A stretch of 64,000 nucleotides of DNA, taken from the NCBI GenBank assembly GCA_963920635.1, contig OY987307.1:22273735-22337734 (forward strand). Reading direction: 5' to 3'. The DNA comes from Pseudeuparius sepicola. Its lineage: Eukaryota > Arthropoda > Insecta > Coleoptera > Anthribidae. The translations under genes and the position numbers were made by a program. Position 1 is the first letter of the stretch; each line of letters opens with the position of its first letter. Under the pieces are notes generated by a model that saw nothing but the letters and a program-made list of their open reading frames with translations, ran no database searches and was not told where the DNA came from. Shown here piece by piece: positions 24,576-37,425 of the stretch.

Positions 24576-26369
24576 CAGTGAAGTTTCTTGTATCTACCAT
24601 TCCTTACACATTAGTCGATTTTGTTGGGTTTAAAACCGAGTTACAGATTTATAATGAAAGGCAAAAGTAAAATTGTGCATATGTTAAGCTACACAAATAT
24701 TATTATGGGAATATGACCCTATCCCATAATTTGGAAATCAAATAAGCACTCACTTATTTCTACGCTAATTATAAGCTTCATAAACGATCAACTTTTAGGA
24801 TACTTTATTTGTTTATCAATTTAGTTTAATATTACATAAAATCAGGCTTCGAACACAAGGAAAATGTTACCATCAATTTGTTTTTCAATATTGACTTTTT
24901 TCAACTTTGTAAAAGCCCTTTGGTCATTTGGGCATTTTTGGGTTTATATAGTAGCCTAATAAATACTATAAAGCACAAAAAGACTGCTTAATGTAGGCAA
25001 AAATTGCTTATTAAAATTACCATGAAGTAAAATTATCCCAAAACAATATTTTGTAGAGAAATCCTGAAAAATAAGAATTGGGGTGTAGCTTGTTTTGTGA
25101 GGTATAAGCTGTTATTTGCTTTATTTGGATTTAGCATTATTTTCTATAAAGTATTGTAGAAACATGCCTAAAAATGAAGATTTGAAAATGACACAGACGA
25201 GATTGACAAGATTGTGCTCGCCCCAGATATTGGACATGTAGACACTGCAGAGTAAGTGGAAGTGGCAAACAATGAATAATAGGTTATTTTATTAGATGCA
25301 ACAGACAATAATGTAAATATAAATAATTTGGAAGGGTACCTAGGAAGTATAAATAAATTGACGAATCTCTTCATGAGACAGCTTTCTCGTTTAGAGGCTC
25401 TCACATAATATTATTAGATGCTATACAGCGTGTAATTTCGACGAGTACATAAATTCTAACTAATAGCCACACTTTGTAGTGCTATTTTGGAGAATAAATA
25501 AATACAAATAAATACAAATACAAATACATTGGGACACCACATTAACCCTTCAAAGGTTTGCTCAGCATGTTTTCTTGCACTGTTTGACCTTTGTTAATAA
25601 ACATTTTGAAAATTAAGAAAAAAATAAATGCACAATATTTATGAGGCACGCAAGTTTTTTCGTAATATTACACCTACAATATACAGAAATATTTTTGGTG
25701 CAAGGAAATTTTATCGCAGACAACAAAATCCAAACACCTCTAATAATTATATTAGATATACTACCTATTAGTTATAGATAGATTGCAGAACGAAGGCAGA
25801 GTAGACTACATATTTTAATTTATTGTGTGGGTTGTGTAGGTATAGAAAATATGTCTACACTGAATTAATAGAAAGAAAAAACTGCTGTTCTTCATTATGG
25901 TCAGATTTAAGGCCAAGTATAGACTAAATTCCCTAATTATTGCGTAATTATTACCTAATTTTTACGTACTACTACAGTGGTAGATTTGACTAAAACCCAT
26001 AAGGTTATATTATCTATTTTTAACATTAAAATAACATCCAGTTTATTCTCCCTTTTTTTACTTCATTTATGGAGCTAAACTGGTTTGGTCAAAATATATT
26101 TCTGACTACCTAGTTGCGTAGTAAAAATTAAATTATTTTTAATTTTGAACGTTTAGCTCACATAGTGTAGAATAACAGTATAGTACGTATTTCCTTTACA
26201 ACGACGAGATTTCCAGACATCAGTTATGTTTGTCTTGCAAAAAAAACAACCTTCGATATTTGCTAGCCGGTCCATACCCTTTATCAGATGAAAACCCGCA
26301 CCCCCCGATTGTTGAACCGCGTCCGTTGGACACGTGGCAGCCTTTTATGGCCCTCCATTTATCCGGAAA
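24576..26369. other. No gene recognised; AAATAC-type simple repeat at 25493-25528
   Basis: AT-rich. AATAAATACAAATA-type short tandem repeat at 25493-25528 could be the tail of a non-LTR element, but I recognise no coding remnant before it. 26200-26369 is GC-richer, with overlapping frames on both strands and no family signature. Confidence 0.4.
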
Positions 26370-26526
26370 CGTGGCGTTTCCTTTTTTGCCCCGGACGGCC
26401 ATTAATCATAAAGCGGAAGGTGCGGGTGCGAACGTAACGATTTCTTCCGCCGGCGACCGACAACAAAAGTTATACGCGTGACGCAGCGTCGAGGTTCAAT
26501 AGTACGGGCACAGTACAGGGTGATCA
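26370..26526 (+). repeat. 157-bp direct duplication, copy 1
   Basis: From CGTGGCGTTTCC to CAGTACAGGGTGATCA. The second copy, at 27526-27682, has exactly the same length and about ten to fifteen substitutions. GC-richer than its surroundings. Confidence 0.85.
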
Positions 26527-27525
26527 ATTGATTACATCTTAATTTAATTACATTTTACAATCATTACCTGTTTAAATGGTAAAATACAATTTAAATTATG
26601 AATGTAAATTGCGATCTCATTTAATCTTAACAAACTCCATAAATGCATTAGAGGCAGGTCGGTAAAGAAGTTATATTGTTCTCCTTAAAAACCCTTAGAA
26701 CAAAATTTCAATACTCTGAGTTATACAAACAAATAGGTCCAAATTTCGAAAAAAATCCGGACTACCCTGTATAAACCACCGGGCATATCTTGGTGATCAT
26801 TTTTCGATAATCCGTATGATTTGCTTACCCCACACCTGACACCACCAGATGGTCGTTTTGAAGAAACAATTTGATCAAATATCAAACTGTAAGGGCGTAC
26901 GCTGTCAATTATACAGGTAATGAATTTAGCTGTACTAGTTAGGGCACGATACAAGTAAAGGTCTCCCAAAAAAAAACAGGTATGAAAAATTCATTAGAAT
27001 ACACATGTACTCAAATAAATCTGAAACGATTTTAGGACATTTTAATGCCGATTTCAAGAAAAATTTATTACATCTTAATTTAATTGCATTTTACAATGCC
27101 ATTACCTGCTTAAATGGTAAAATGCCCTTTAAATTATGAATTTAAATTACAATAATGTCATTTAGTCTTAGTACAAAATTTCAATACTCTTAAGTTATAC
27201 CACCAAATAGGTCCAAATTTGGAAAAAATTCAAAAGTACCCTGTTTAAACCACCGGGCATATCTTGGCGATCTTTTTAAGAGAATCCGTTAAGATTTGCT
27301 TGAGGTATTATTTTACGTAGTATAGTTAATGTAGCTCATTCAGGATGTTCGTAAAAGAGAAAAATTTAAACCCCACACCTGACACCAGATGGTCCTTTTG
27401 AAGAAACAATAATTTGATCAAAGATCGTATTGTTGCTTTTATAAAAATGGACACAACGTACGCAAAAATAAGCTATAACAACGTAAGTTTTCAATTATAC
27501 ACGTAATGAATTTAGATACAAAATT
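26527..27525 (+). repeat. Dispersed repeat R, copies 4 and 5
   Basis: Copies at about 26527-26970 and 27055-27525, same orientation and word order as copies 1-3, with the 17-bp motif at 26828 and 27371. They lie between the two 157-bp duplicates. Confidence 0.7.
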
Positions 27526-27682
27526 CGTGGCGTTTCCTTTTTTGCCCCGGACGGCCATTAATCATAAAGAGGAAGGTGCGGGTTCGAACGTAATGATTTC
27601 TTCCGACGGCGACCGAAAATACAAGATATACGCGTGACGCAGCGTCCAGGTTCAATAGTACAGGCACAGTACAGGGTGATCA
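27526..27682 (+). repeat. 157-bp direct duplication, copy 2
   Basis: Counterpart of 26370-26526, 1156 bp downstream, same orientation. Sequence diverges immediately after the GTGATCA end. Confidence 0.85.
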
Positions 27683-28865
27683 GTTTTAGACGTCCAGGCT
27701 CTGCTTCTGGAAAACGGTCAATAATATTATGGGGCTACTATACATGGGATATTACATAGGGAGTATAAAGGAATAAATTGACCTACTAAGCGCCAATTTG
27801 CAAATACGACGTAGGAGTCGTGACGCAAAAAATATTTTTCCCCACCAACATACCGCTTTTGTTACAGCATTCGAAAGTAGGTACTAGACAATAATTTTTC
27901 TGAACATTTATTAATACCATTTTTCGTTATTATCTTCCGTTAGATAGTTATACTTCAAAAACGCTTTAAAATATTATAAATCCCTATTATACCAGGAATG
28001 GCGTAGCGCCTTCGATGATTTTATTTTGAAGATATTCCCCTGATATTTTCTTTGTTTGAAAGATCTTGAAACAGCGTCTTTTGACCTTCCTACCGTTGTT
28101 AATATGCAAATACAGGACCGGCTACATTTTTTTAACCCCCAATGTTTCACTAAAACCAGGAGTTAATCAAGACACACAGGAGTCCCATATACCAAATTTG
28201 AACAAAAAGTATACCTATTCCCATTCTACAGTGTGCCAAAATCTAGCAAAATAGGGATTTTAAAGGAATCTGGTGAGTCAGAAGTCAAGGAAAACAGTGG
28301 AATGGTCATCAGGACCATACAAGGTATTGTTCACTATCTTAGAGTGCTGAATTTTTCAAAACTTTATGCAGTCAAGAGCGTACTGGAAGTGGAATATTTT
28401 GTTTTGTTTGTTTGTTTTTTTGATAAATGTTTATATTTCAGAAACTACTTTTTCCCTAAATTTCACGTAAATTGAGTTATTTTTACGAGAGAAAAAATGA
28501 AAAAAGCGAAAAATCTGTTTTTACGCAATTTGAGGGTATGTTGACAATTTCCGCTAGGAGATTACAATTCAATGAAAATCGCAAAATAACAGTTTAAACC
28601 CCGGAACAACACCCCATTTCTCCATTTAAACTGATGACGCGTTTAATTTTGTTTTTTCTCTTTGTTGTAACCTTAACTAAATTTTGTGGTTGCATGGTCC
28701 TTGCCCGCTAATATTTTTTTTTTGCTTTGGTACTAGTTTAATCATAGCCGAACGATACTTTCGGCTATGGTCTAATACGACAACACTGCGATAATGGAAA
28801 TACTCCCGTAGATATATGTAAGCAACTGGCAGTAGGTATATACAAAAAGTTTAATGAACTTTCTC
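27683..28865. other. No gene recognised; small hairpin
   Basis: AT-rich. The hairpin CATAGCCGA/TCGGCTATG at 28743-28769 has a 9-bp stem. Open frames at 28066-28254 and 28233-28475 have no recognisable domain. Confidence 0.4.
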
Positions 28866-29105
28866 ATATATTTATATCCCCTGTCCTTTGATCTTCTTTT
28901 ACTGCCCTGAAAACTCCGAAACATTCTCTATAAAACCTATAAATCCACGGAATCGAATTTAATCCGAAGAGAGCGGCGGGAAAAACAAGGTTATCCGGCG
29001 CGGGATGAAAAAGAGATCAGCCGCATTCGCTAATTCCCCCTTTTATTTGGCCGGTTTAAGCCGGATTTATTATTATGGAGGAAGTTCGCGAATAGCCCCA
29101 CCAAA
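28866..29105. repeat. Right member of an inverted pair (partner 24310-24575)
   Basis: Carries GATGAAAAAGAGATCAGCCGC and GCCGGTTTAAGCCGGATTT, the reverse complement of words in the left member. Confidence 0.65.
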
Positions 29106-29508
29106 CACAGAGCTTCATTCTGCCAGAAATTCAGTGGACTAATCTAGGGCGAGAATTTTGTTAGCCTATTTCCGAGTCTTTACAATTGAAAGTTTTAGCA
29201 CAATGTAGATGGCCGGGGAACATCAAGTTTAGCTTATTCCCTCCTTTGTTTTCAAAAGAAAACATGTTTGAACCAGTTGTTTCGTTATTTTATCTTCAAA
29301 AGTTACAAAGTAATTGCTTACTGAGAAAATTGTGAGACGTCCTGTATATAGGGGTTTTCTCATTTGAATAACATTTAAAAAAAAATGAAAAAATATGACG
29401 AAATGCCCTTTCTGGTTCACACGCCAAATATAAAGGTTACGTTAGGTTTCACAATAAAATACACCAACAGGAACTTGAAACTTTCAATTTTGCAATCTCG
29501 TGTATCTA

Positions 29509-30201
29509 CAGTGTGTCCACGGATTGAGTGCACGTGAGGTGTAAATGACAAAAAATTTTCGAGTCGAAATTTTGCTTGGTTTCGAAAAATCACGTATACC
29601 TTGGGAATTTTGAAAAAACTAATTTTCCATATCAGTAAAGTGCCCTTTATGTAGGTTTTACGATAAAATGTTATTAAGGAAACATGTTCAGAATGAAGAA
29701 CTGAGTAGGTTTGCGAAATTTCGAAAGTCTAGGCCTACTTTGATATTTTTCTGCTAAAAAATTAAAATGCACAAAAATCAAATTAGACCTAGGCTTTTGA
29801 ATTTTTTCACACCTATCCAGTTTTTCTTTGTAAACAAGTTTTCTCAATAACATTTTAATGTGAAAGCTACACAAAGTGCAACTTTTCTAAAGAAAAGGGG
29901 GAAAACATGCCAAAAAATCAAAGTAGGCCTAGACTTTCGAAATTTCGCAAACCTACTCAGTTCTTCGTTCTGAACATGTTTCCTTAACAACATTTTATCG
30001 TAAAACCTACAGAAAGGGCACTTTACTGATGTGGAAAATTAGTTTTTTCAAAATTCCCAAGGCATACGTGATTTTTCGAAACTAAAATTACGTCACAAAT
30101 TAGTTTCAAACCAAGCAGAGCTGATCCCCAAAAGGTCAAATTTCAACTCGAAAATTTTTTGTCATTTACACCCCACGTGCACTCAATCCGTGGACACACT
30201 G
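29509..30201. mobile_element. Palindromic Tc1/mariner-type MITE, family C
   Basis: TA flanks at 29507-29508 and 30202-30203; ends CAGTGTGTCCACGGATTGAG and complement. Nearly the whole 693 bp is an inverted repeat around a short centre. The inner words AAAATGTTATTAAGGAAAC and CTAGGCCTACTTTGAT are shared with the MITEs nested at 45385 and 55442, so these are one family with different outer sequence. Confidence 0.9.
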
Positions 30202-30203
30202 TA

Positions 30204-31667
30204 TATACATATCGTATTTATCAAGCTTATAAATCAATAGTATCTGATCATTTTATTATTCGTCTTTCACCCACTCTTTTCAGTTCACTCGTTTGCAGAA
30301 AATTTTGGGTTTCGTTGTAAATAAAAATAAATAAAAAACGTCGGCTTGTTTAATATCGCATTACACTTACCCCATAAAGCAGTTTGCGTTATGACTTTCT
30401 CTACCCAATTTTCAAATAATCCACTTCAGTCGGAAGCCCATTTATCACATTTTATCCGCTCTGCACACTAGAGCAGGTTAGCGGAATGGGTGTTTATCAT
30501 ATTAGCGTTGCTATATAGCCCTATGTCATTGTTGCTGCAACAAGTGGTTTTGGGCTCACTTCATACGAAAATCCTTTGAGCACCAGTTATGTCTCTGCTG
30601 AGAAGATAATTTCGCCGTAATGATACCTAAATTTAGTATGTCGTATTAGTGCCTTATATTAACAATAACTAGTTATATAATGTAGAAATGTTTTCTTGAT
30701 ATCTTAAAAAAAACTATACCCATGAAATCTACCCACACGAGGTGTTTAGCTAACGAAACACCGACCGCATGCTAGACGAAATTTGCACATTCTCTTCCAG
30801 TAGGTACAGGAAGTAGACGCAGCGATCCAAGCCCAACCCGAACAATACACCCACCTACTACTGCGGTAGCTGTGGATTATGTTATTTGAATTTAATTACA
30901 ATCCGATGTGCAATACAGAACTAGCAGAGAAATTTGTTTCGGTTTACAACCTAACCATTCTGCGGTGAGTGTAAATCACACCCATAAATAGTTCACCGCG
31001 AATGAGTTTGAATTGACCGTAAAAGGTTAATGGCATGCCTTTACTCGGCCATTCGGACGTTTTGATTGGAAAATCGACGTGCACGTTGCGGAATAAAAAT
31101 TGTGTAAAGGAAGTGCTGTAACCTGTAATACCTGTTTCGACAGTGTAGAAAGATCAGAAGGAAATTTTCCAATTATCGACACTGTTTCTGGCAGACGTTT
31201 TTTAACCCACGATAGGTTTTATTTGCTTGGAGACGTGCCAGACGGTGAACTTGTATTCGCTGTTGGATTTCTAAAGGACTAAAATTTAAGAATGAAATGA
31301 CTACCCAATTATCGAAGCAAAATTCACGAATCTATCTAATTTTACTTAAAATAAAAGTTTTGGACACTTATTAAAAAAAGTACCTAAAGTAAGCACAATG
31401 CATTGGTGGCTCGTTCATATGGGCTCTGGAACTAGAGTCCCTGAGTAGAAAATGGGAAAAGTTTGGGTCGCATCTCAACCGGATAAAGTTGCAAGTCACA
31501 ATTTTACGCGACACTTTTCTAGAAATATATACGACAAGAACAAGTAGCTAATGTGGTTGCGACAAATTAAATGTACTGATGCTTTGTGTTTGTGCTATGA
31601 GAAATTTTAAAATTTGGAAAGGAAGTAATAACATGTCAAATTGTCTGAGGTGCTCAGTATACATTGG
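30204..31667. other. No gene recognised
   Basis: AT-rich with a mildly GC-richer part near 30720-31100. The 60-codon frame at 31100-31282 has no recognisable domain. Confidence 0.4.
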
Positions 31668-31788
31668 GTTTGTTCCAAGAACAGTTCTAAACCGGTTCTT
31701 AGCGATCTAATTGGTTGAAAACAGTTCTGGAATTACTTTTCTGCATTCTAATTCGCTAGAACTGGTTCAGAACTGTTGTTGGAACAAA
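31668..31788. mobile_element. Short palindromic MITE, about 120 bp
   Basis: Arms of about 36 bp: TTGTTCCAAGAACAGTTCT on the left, AGAACTGTTGTTGGAACAA on the right, with GAACCGGTT/AACTGGTTC-like inner words. Family and target duplication unclear. Confidence 0.7.
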
Positions 31789-32806
31789 GCTGTTAATAAT
31801 CCATGTATCATTTTAGACAGTGACTGTTGAGAAAGGTCCAATAATTTAAATTGTTTTTTATTTGTTGGTTGGCATTTTCTATAAAAATAAATTACTTTTT
31901 GTTTATTAATATTTTTTCAATGATTCCAGAGCACTCTGATCCGTAAAAAGTTTCATGAAAATTCGGCAATTAGAGATGACCCAGAGAAAAATACCCTGTA
32001 TATTTTTGTATTGAATCTTTGCACACCAACACTTTTAGCGGTCTTGTTGACCAGTCAACTGTTTTGAAGTAATTCCATGGCACATTTGACTCGCCAAATG
32101 CATTTAAAATTCATATTTTGCTCAACTTTGGCACACTGCAGAATGGAATTCCCTGTATATTTTTTGTTCAAATTTGGTATGTGGTGGTTTTGGTGTGTCC
32201 TGATTAACGCTGTGATGTCATATTTTAAATAAAAAAATGCTTAATATGATTTTTCGAAAAACGCACCCCTTTAAAAAATCGCAATTGGCTAGGATTTCGC
32301 TGCAAGGTACAACCATTACTTCGAAAATGATGAAATTTCAGGGACATATCTATGAAAAAAAAATCCACCCGTTCAATTCCCCCAGCCTACTTAGATTTTC
32401 AGTGGTGTTAACATGAAAAACGGGTCAAACTGTGTATTAAAATATATACTATTGCAATTGCACCGTTGACTAAAATATTCAATATTTGTATGGTTCTGCG
32501 ATTTTTAAAGGGGCGCGTTTGTTGGAAAAACTTTATTAGGCAGTTTTTAATCGAAAAAATAACACCATACAATATAATGTGCGCAACTGGCAACTGCGCT
32601 CCGGGAGTCACCAGTCTCGACACGCGAGTTTACAATTTGACTTTACAATTTTTTAACGTCAGATTCGTATAAGGTTTTTTACATCTACCGTAGGTAAACA
32701 TTTTTATATCATGACTGAATCACCGTGTATAAAATATTCAGTACCAATGGCCTTTGAGCTCCAAATGAATAGCCCAGGTGTTTTGAATAAAATAAGATAG
32801 AGTAAA
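31789..32806. other. No gene recognised; unpaired MITE-like ends
   Basis: AT-rich. ACCCTGTATATTTTT near 31994 and CCCTGTATATTTTTT near 32151 are in the same orientation and do not form an element. Open frames on both strands at 32408-32672 overlap and lack domains. Confidence 0.4.
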
Positions 32807-32816
32807 CAAATGAACC

Positions 32817-33542
32817 TTAGACAAGGAAAGAGAGAGGACTTCTAACAGCGCTCGCGGCCGTGTTACCGACTGCCATATCGCACAGGCGAGTGGCGTAGCA
32901 TGAAACGCATTCTTAGCCAATATCACAAAAATGTTAAAAGGATAAGGTAGTTAATTTTGACTTGCATGTAATTTGAAATATTGGTATTTATTTGCAGATA
33001 ATTTCCCAAAAGTAAAGGTAGTGTCAAGTGCTGAAATATATATTTATTTACGGCGACTTCGAATCAATCAAAATAAAATAAATAATGTACGCCCATGGAA
33101 ACCAGCCCATATTTTATGAAACTATCATAATCAATTAAGAAATTTTCAATAAAAACAATTATATATTGGTCCTATTTAGACACAAAACAATGCACTTTAT
33201 CATACTAAAATGTAGAAAGAATTTGAAGAAGTTATATTGAGAAAAAAAAGTTTTAGGGCATCTTTCAAAGGTAGCTTGTTAAATATTTACCTGTGAAACG
33301 AAATCCCGGACTCTTACTTTTCACTTCTGCTTTTGCAGCCAAACGCTGAACAATTCACCATCGTAAGAATATATTTTCCCCTTAATCACTGTTATACTGT
33401 TAATTCACAAATTCAAGAAATTAACTCACAACGTACTCGCTTTGCCTGCCACATATAAAATGGCCGCCGTTCAAAATGACGTAACAAAATCTATACAAAG
33501 CAAGGTAGGCAGGCGCGGTGTCCTCTCTCTTTCCTTGTCTAA
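32817..33542. mobile_element. MULE-like MITE, 726 bp
   Basis: Terminal inverted repeats TTAGACAAGGAAAGAGAGAG and complement. Flanks CAAATGAACC (32807-32816) and GAAATCAACC (33543-33552) match at 8 of 10 positions, a probable 9-10 bp target duplication, which points to a Mutator-like (MULE) origin. No transposase. Related ends are at 50411 and 53938. Confidence 0.75.
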
Positions 33543-33552
33543 GAAATCAACC

Positions 33553-36500
33553 TATATGAAAACTAAAGTGTTTCGGTTATTCTCAACTGTCTTCGCGTAC
33601 AGAAAATGTTGCTTATAAACGAGGCAAAACACAGACCCGTCGATGTTAGACACAAGAGTAGCAAAACTGTTCTATTATCGTGAGTTTGCCTTTGGTTTTG
33701 TTTCTGTTTTGTCAGCTCGGTGCGGACAGGGGCTTTTACTTCTCGCAGAGAAATGTAAGGGTAAAGTGATTCTTCCGGCAGCTCGCTAAGCATCCCCCTA
33801 AATAAAGCAGATGGATTTTTCCGCCCCCCGAGCCAACAAGCGGGATGTTCGGAGGCTCTTCGCCCTTCCCTAACGAAATTTACCCCGAGAAGTTTACCTA
33901 AGCCGAGCGAATACAAACGCGATTCTTACACAAACTAAAGCGCTGCAGATTTTTATTGCTCGCCAACGCAAGTGTGCAAAATGCAGGAATTACAGGAAGT
34001 AGGAACAAACGACAGTTTATATACCTAGTTGCAGAATGCTTCATCATAAAGTTGTGTTTTACCGTTTTACCATAGTCGAGTCAATATTGTTTTACTCGAC
34101 AGCGACAAGTAATTTTTTTGAAGGTAAGGATAAAAAGATCTATTTTGTCATGATTTTAAACTGGTACGAAAGGCATAAACTTACGTTAAAACTGAAAGTC
34201 TACACCTGAAAATAACAAATTGTTATTGTGGTTCATGTTGTCACATAAAAAAGCACAATGACGAAATACATCGCTCCAGAATATGATAAAATAAGTGTGA
34301 GTTTTGCTTGATGCGTTAAATTACCAAAATGCATTTTTGTATCACTAATTTCTCATTTACCAATTTTTTTATTTTCTTGGAAGACGATGTTTATGATTAT
34401 ACCCAAATACTGAGTGTCATCCAAGAGAGGTGGGCCTAAGGCGCCAAATTCAAATTTCAAGATGTCAACTTGGTAAATTTAATAAAAAAATCACTTTAAA
34501 ATGATTGTTTACATATATAGCTCATGGTTTTACGACACGAATAATAATCTATGAGAGTGAAAGTCACATTTTCAAGGGCTTTTGGTGCACTTAGATATCT
34601 ACCGGTAAAATTTTCGTAAATGCCAATTATTTCTTATTTGCGTGCCTAGATACAACTAAATTCGAATGAATAAAACCATAAAACTTCCTGATTTCAAGGT
34701 GGTTACGTTTAATCACGTAAAATTGTTAGATATAACACATAACACTTTCCAACAGTCCAAACCAAAACCCTGGAAGACTGTGTAGGACCAAAATCTCTTT
34801 TGATGGCCTGAACCCACTTTTCCCTTAAAATGGGGTCTTTAGGGAGGAAAAGCGGATATTTTAGGACCGCCTTTGTAGTTTCCCTTGCAGTTGGAAACGG
34901 ACCACGTCCACGGCATGATTTAAGTTCGAAACTATAGACCTATAAACTAAAATTGTATTTTAATCACTTTATATTCTGAACCATTGATGTTTTACCACCC
35001 AGTGACGTTTCGCGTCGCCAGCTGGCAGGCCTATATCATTGCGACGGTGCCGCTCCGAGCGGCCTTTGTCAATTTGAAAGTCGCTGTCAAAAAAAATTCA
35101 AAATTTTTAAACAGAAAAAAAGTTTATTATGAAAATTATTTACAACAATTGTGAGAAGGCCAACTTTGGGCTCTCTTGGGCATAGTGGGCTTTCAAATTT
35201 TGAAAAAAGCGGTTTTTTGCACTTCACCGAATGTCTAATAGCTAATCTAGAATTATTGGTATTTTAAATAATAAAAAATGCGAAACTGGTAGATATTATT
35301 GTCTGTTATGAAAATAAATTAAAAATAGTTTTAAATATTTTCAATTTAACGTAACCCTTTTAAATTTAACGTAACACTTAACAGGCAGGAAATGCCTTAG
35401 CAATTATCCTAAAAATGAAAAAATAATAAAAAGTCGTACCTACTATCTATTACAATACAATAAATTCTCAGTGAATACTTAGTATTTATATCAACTTTTC
35501 ACTGCAAACAACACCACACATTCTTCAACATTTAACCTTTTCAGAGTCTACATTTCAGCTGCATATTTCAAGTATTCTCATTTTTAGTAGGTATTACACA
35601 TTTTGCGGAGCTGTTGAGTAAACTCACCAGTTTAGGTAACCCCATTTGCAAAATTCCAATAGGGATGTCATTAGTAACGTCATAACGCTATCATTGCATA
35701 TTTATCTTCACGGGTAACTAGATCTTATATCAACCAGATATTTTGAGTGAGCCACTTATATAAGCCTATATACCACCTATATAACCACTCATTTACAAAA
35801 TGTCAAGTTTAAAAATAGGGTAAGTACTTAAAAACAAATAAGATGGTCTTACATCCAGAATGCCTGTGCGCTAGTCGAAACTGAAAAAGAAAAATCATGA
35901 AAAAAATTCCTTTGATTTAATTTTTAAAACGAAGTTTTAAGTACCTGAACACGGTTTCAATGTGCGAACTTGTAAGCCTTTTTTTGTTAGGTTGACTACC
36001 TCTCATATTTTTTTTAAATTTTAGGTTAATTTTTCTTTAGTTGTCGTTGGAAAATATTCTTGTAGAAAATTTCACGTTGACAAATCTATACACTATTTTG
36101 GCGCCAGAGGTGTTTCTAAATGGGGTTGACTTTACTAAACCGTATATAAAATAAAACAGGTTTTGGTCTCGCAAAGAACTAAAGCTTCAAGCTAGTTTTT
36201 ATATAAATTATTAATAACATAATCTTACGTAAACAACAGCTGTCAAACAAAATGTTGACGCAACAATGAATTTTACATTGTGTTTGAACTGTTTTTCCTC
36301 TAATAGATGGAGACAGTTACTTCAGCATCAATGAACTGTAAAATTTAAAAGATATTGTTCCTCTATGCTACAATGTTTAACTTAACGCTTAAGTTTGTAT
36401 TGTGAGAATCTTTTACCTGACTTTAGGCAAAAAATCAGAAATAATACATACCAAACTCATACATTTCTCTATTTCATTTATATTTATATTATTTATTTAC

Positions 36501-36865
36501 CTACATTCTGTGTAAATTTCCAATTAAGTGTGTGGTATGACCAGATTTGTATGTTGCCTGACTAAAATAATTGTAGGTACATTACAATATTGTTTTGTTA
36601 TTTTAAATTTGGAAGCATCGTGGAAGCACTTATATTGTATAAATAATTTCGGCGTATGGTTTGTTGTTACAATTTAAATAATAATCCTGCATATTTTCAT
36701 ATACCAATAATTAATAAAAGTTCAGTACCTAGAGTTAATTGGTTTTCGGGTTGTTAATTTAATACTTTGAAACTAATAGAATTTTCATTTAATTGGAAGG
36801 GTCTGCAGGTTACAGTTAGTTAAACATATTTCTACGACCTACGTTTTTGACTATCTTTGCTTCCT
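33553..36865. other. No gene recognised; one 117-codon minus frame
   Basis: The minus frame 33563-33916 (117 codons) lies in a GC-richer patch (about 33560-33960) but shows no domain I know, and no splice structure can be argued. The rest is AT-rich and featureless apart from a small hairpin GCCGCTCCGAGCGGC near 35049. Confidence 0.35.
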
Positions 36866-37425
36866 ATCGGAAGCAGGGCCGTGCAGAGCTCGCACGGGCC
36901 CTGGTACTACCATCTCGACGGGCCCCTCTACCGCCAAAGTGCATATTACATTTATTTTACATACAAAGCGATGTAGGATTCAACATTTGTATAGTGTCAA
37001 ATATGTACATTGTATACATACAAAGTTCACATTTTCAAAAATACGTCAAGCAAAAAGTGTTACAAAAACAAAGGAACCATATGGAAATATGAACTTTTAT
37101 TACATATACCTACAAAATAAATAACCAAACAGTCTTTGTCCTCTATTGCAAATATAAGGAACACATAACATAACGACTTAAGAAATATAAAAGGAACTTA
37201 AATTTTAAATTTGATATAACACATATAGATTTTCTCAACAACAATAAAACAAAATAAATAAATAAAAAACATAAAAAATAAAAATAAATTAAATAATCTT
37301 TGTTCTTATTCAAATATTTACGTTCTACTCCACATTACATATATATTTAATTTTTTTTAATTAAAAAAGAAAATATTTTATAGAAAAAAATTTCTTCCTC
37401 TTCTTTCCTAGTCGTTCTTGTTTTG

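Larger units (their letters stand above)
9410..27387 (+). repeat. Nine copies of a 16-17 bp motif, CCCCACACCTGACACCA
   Basis: Starts near 9410, 11828, 14560, 15389, 15858, 23101, 23892, 26828 and 27371, all in the same orientation; seven keep the CCCACACCTGACACCA core exactly, 14560 has CTCC, 15389 has GAAACCA. Flanks are alike in four or five copies (GATGGT...TGAAGAAACAATTTGAT) and different in the others (9410, 11828, 15389). Read on the minus strand it begins TGGTGTCAG, which looks like a retroelement primer-binding site complementary to a leucine-type tRNA 3' end. The span given covers the first to last copy, not one element. Confidence 0.6.

Noticed and set aside
26230..26481. Overlapping frames on both strands as a small gene
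   Set aside because: Open only because of GC-richer composition; part is the 157-bp duplicate, whose second copy does not preserve a convincing frame.
33563..33916. 117-codon minus-strand frame in a GC-richer patch
   Set aside because: No recognisable domain, no supporting exon structure, and length within what chance gives in 64 kb.
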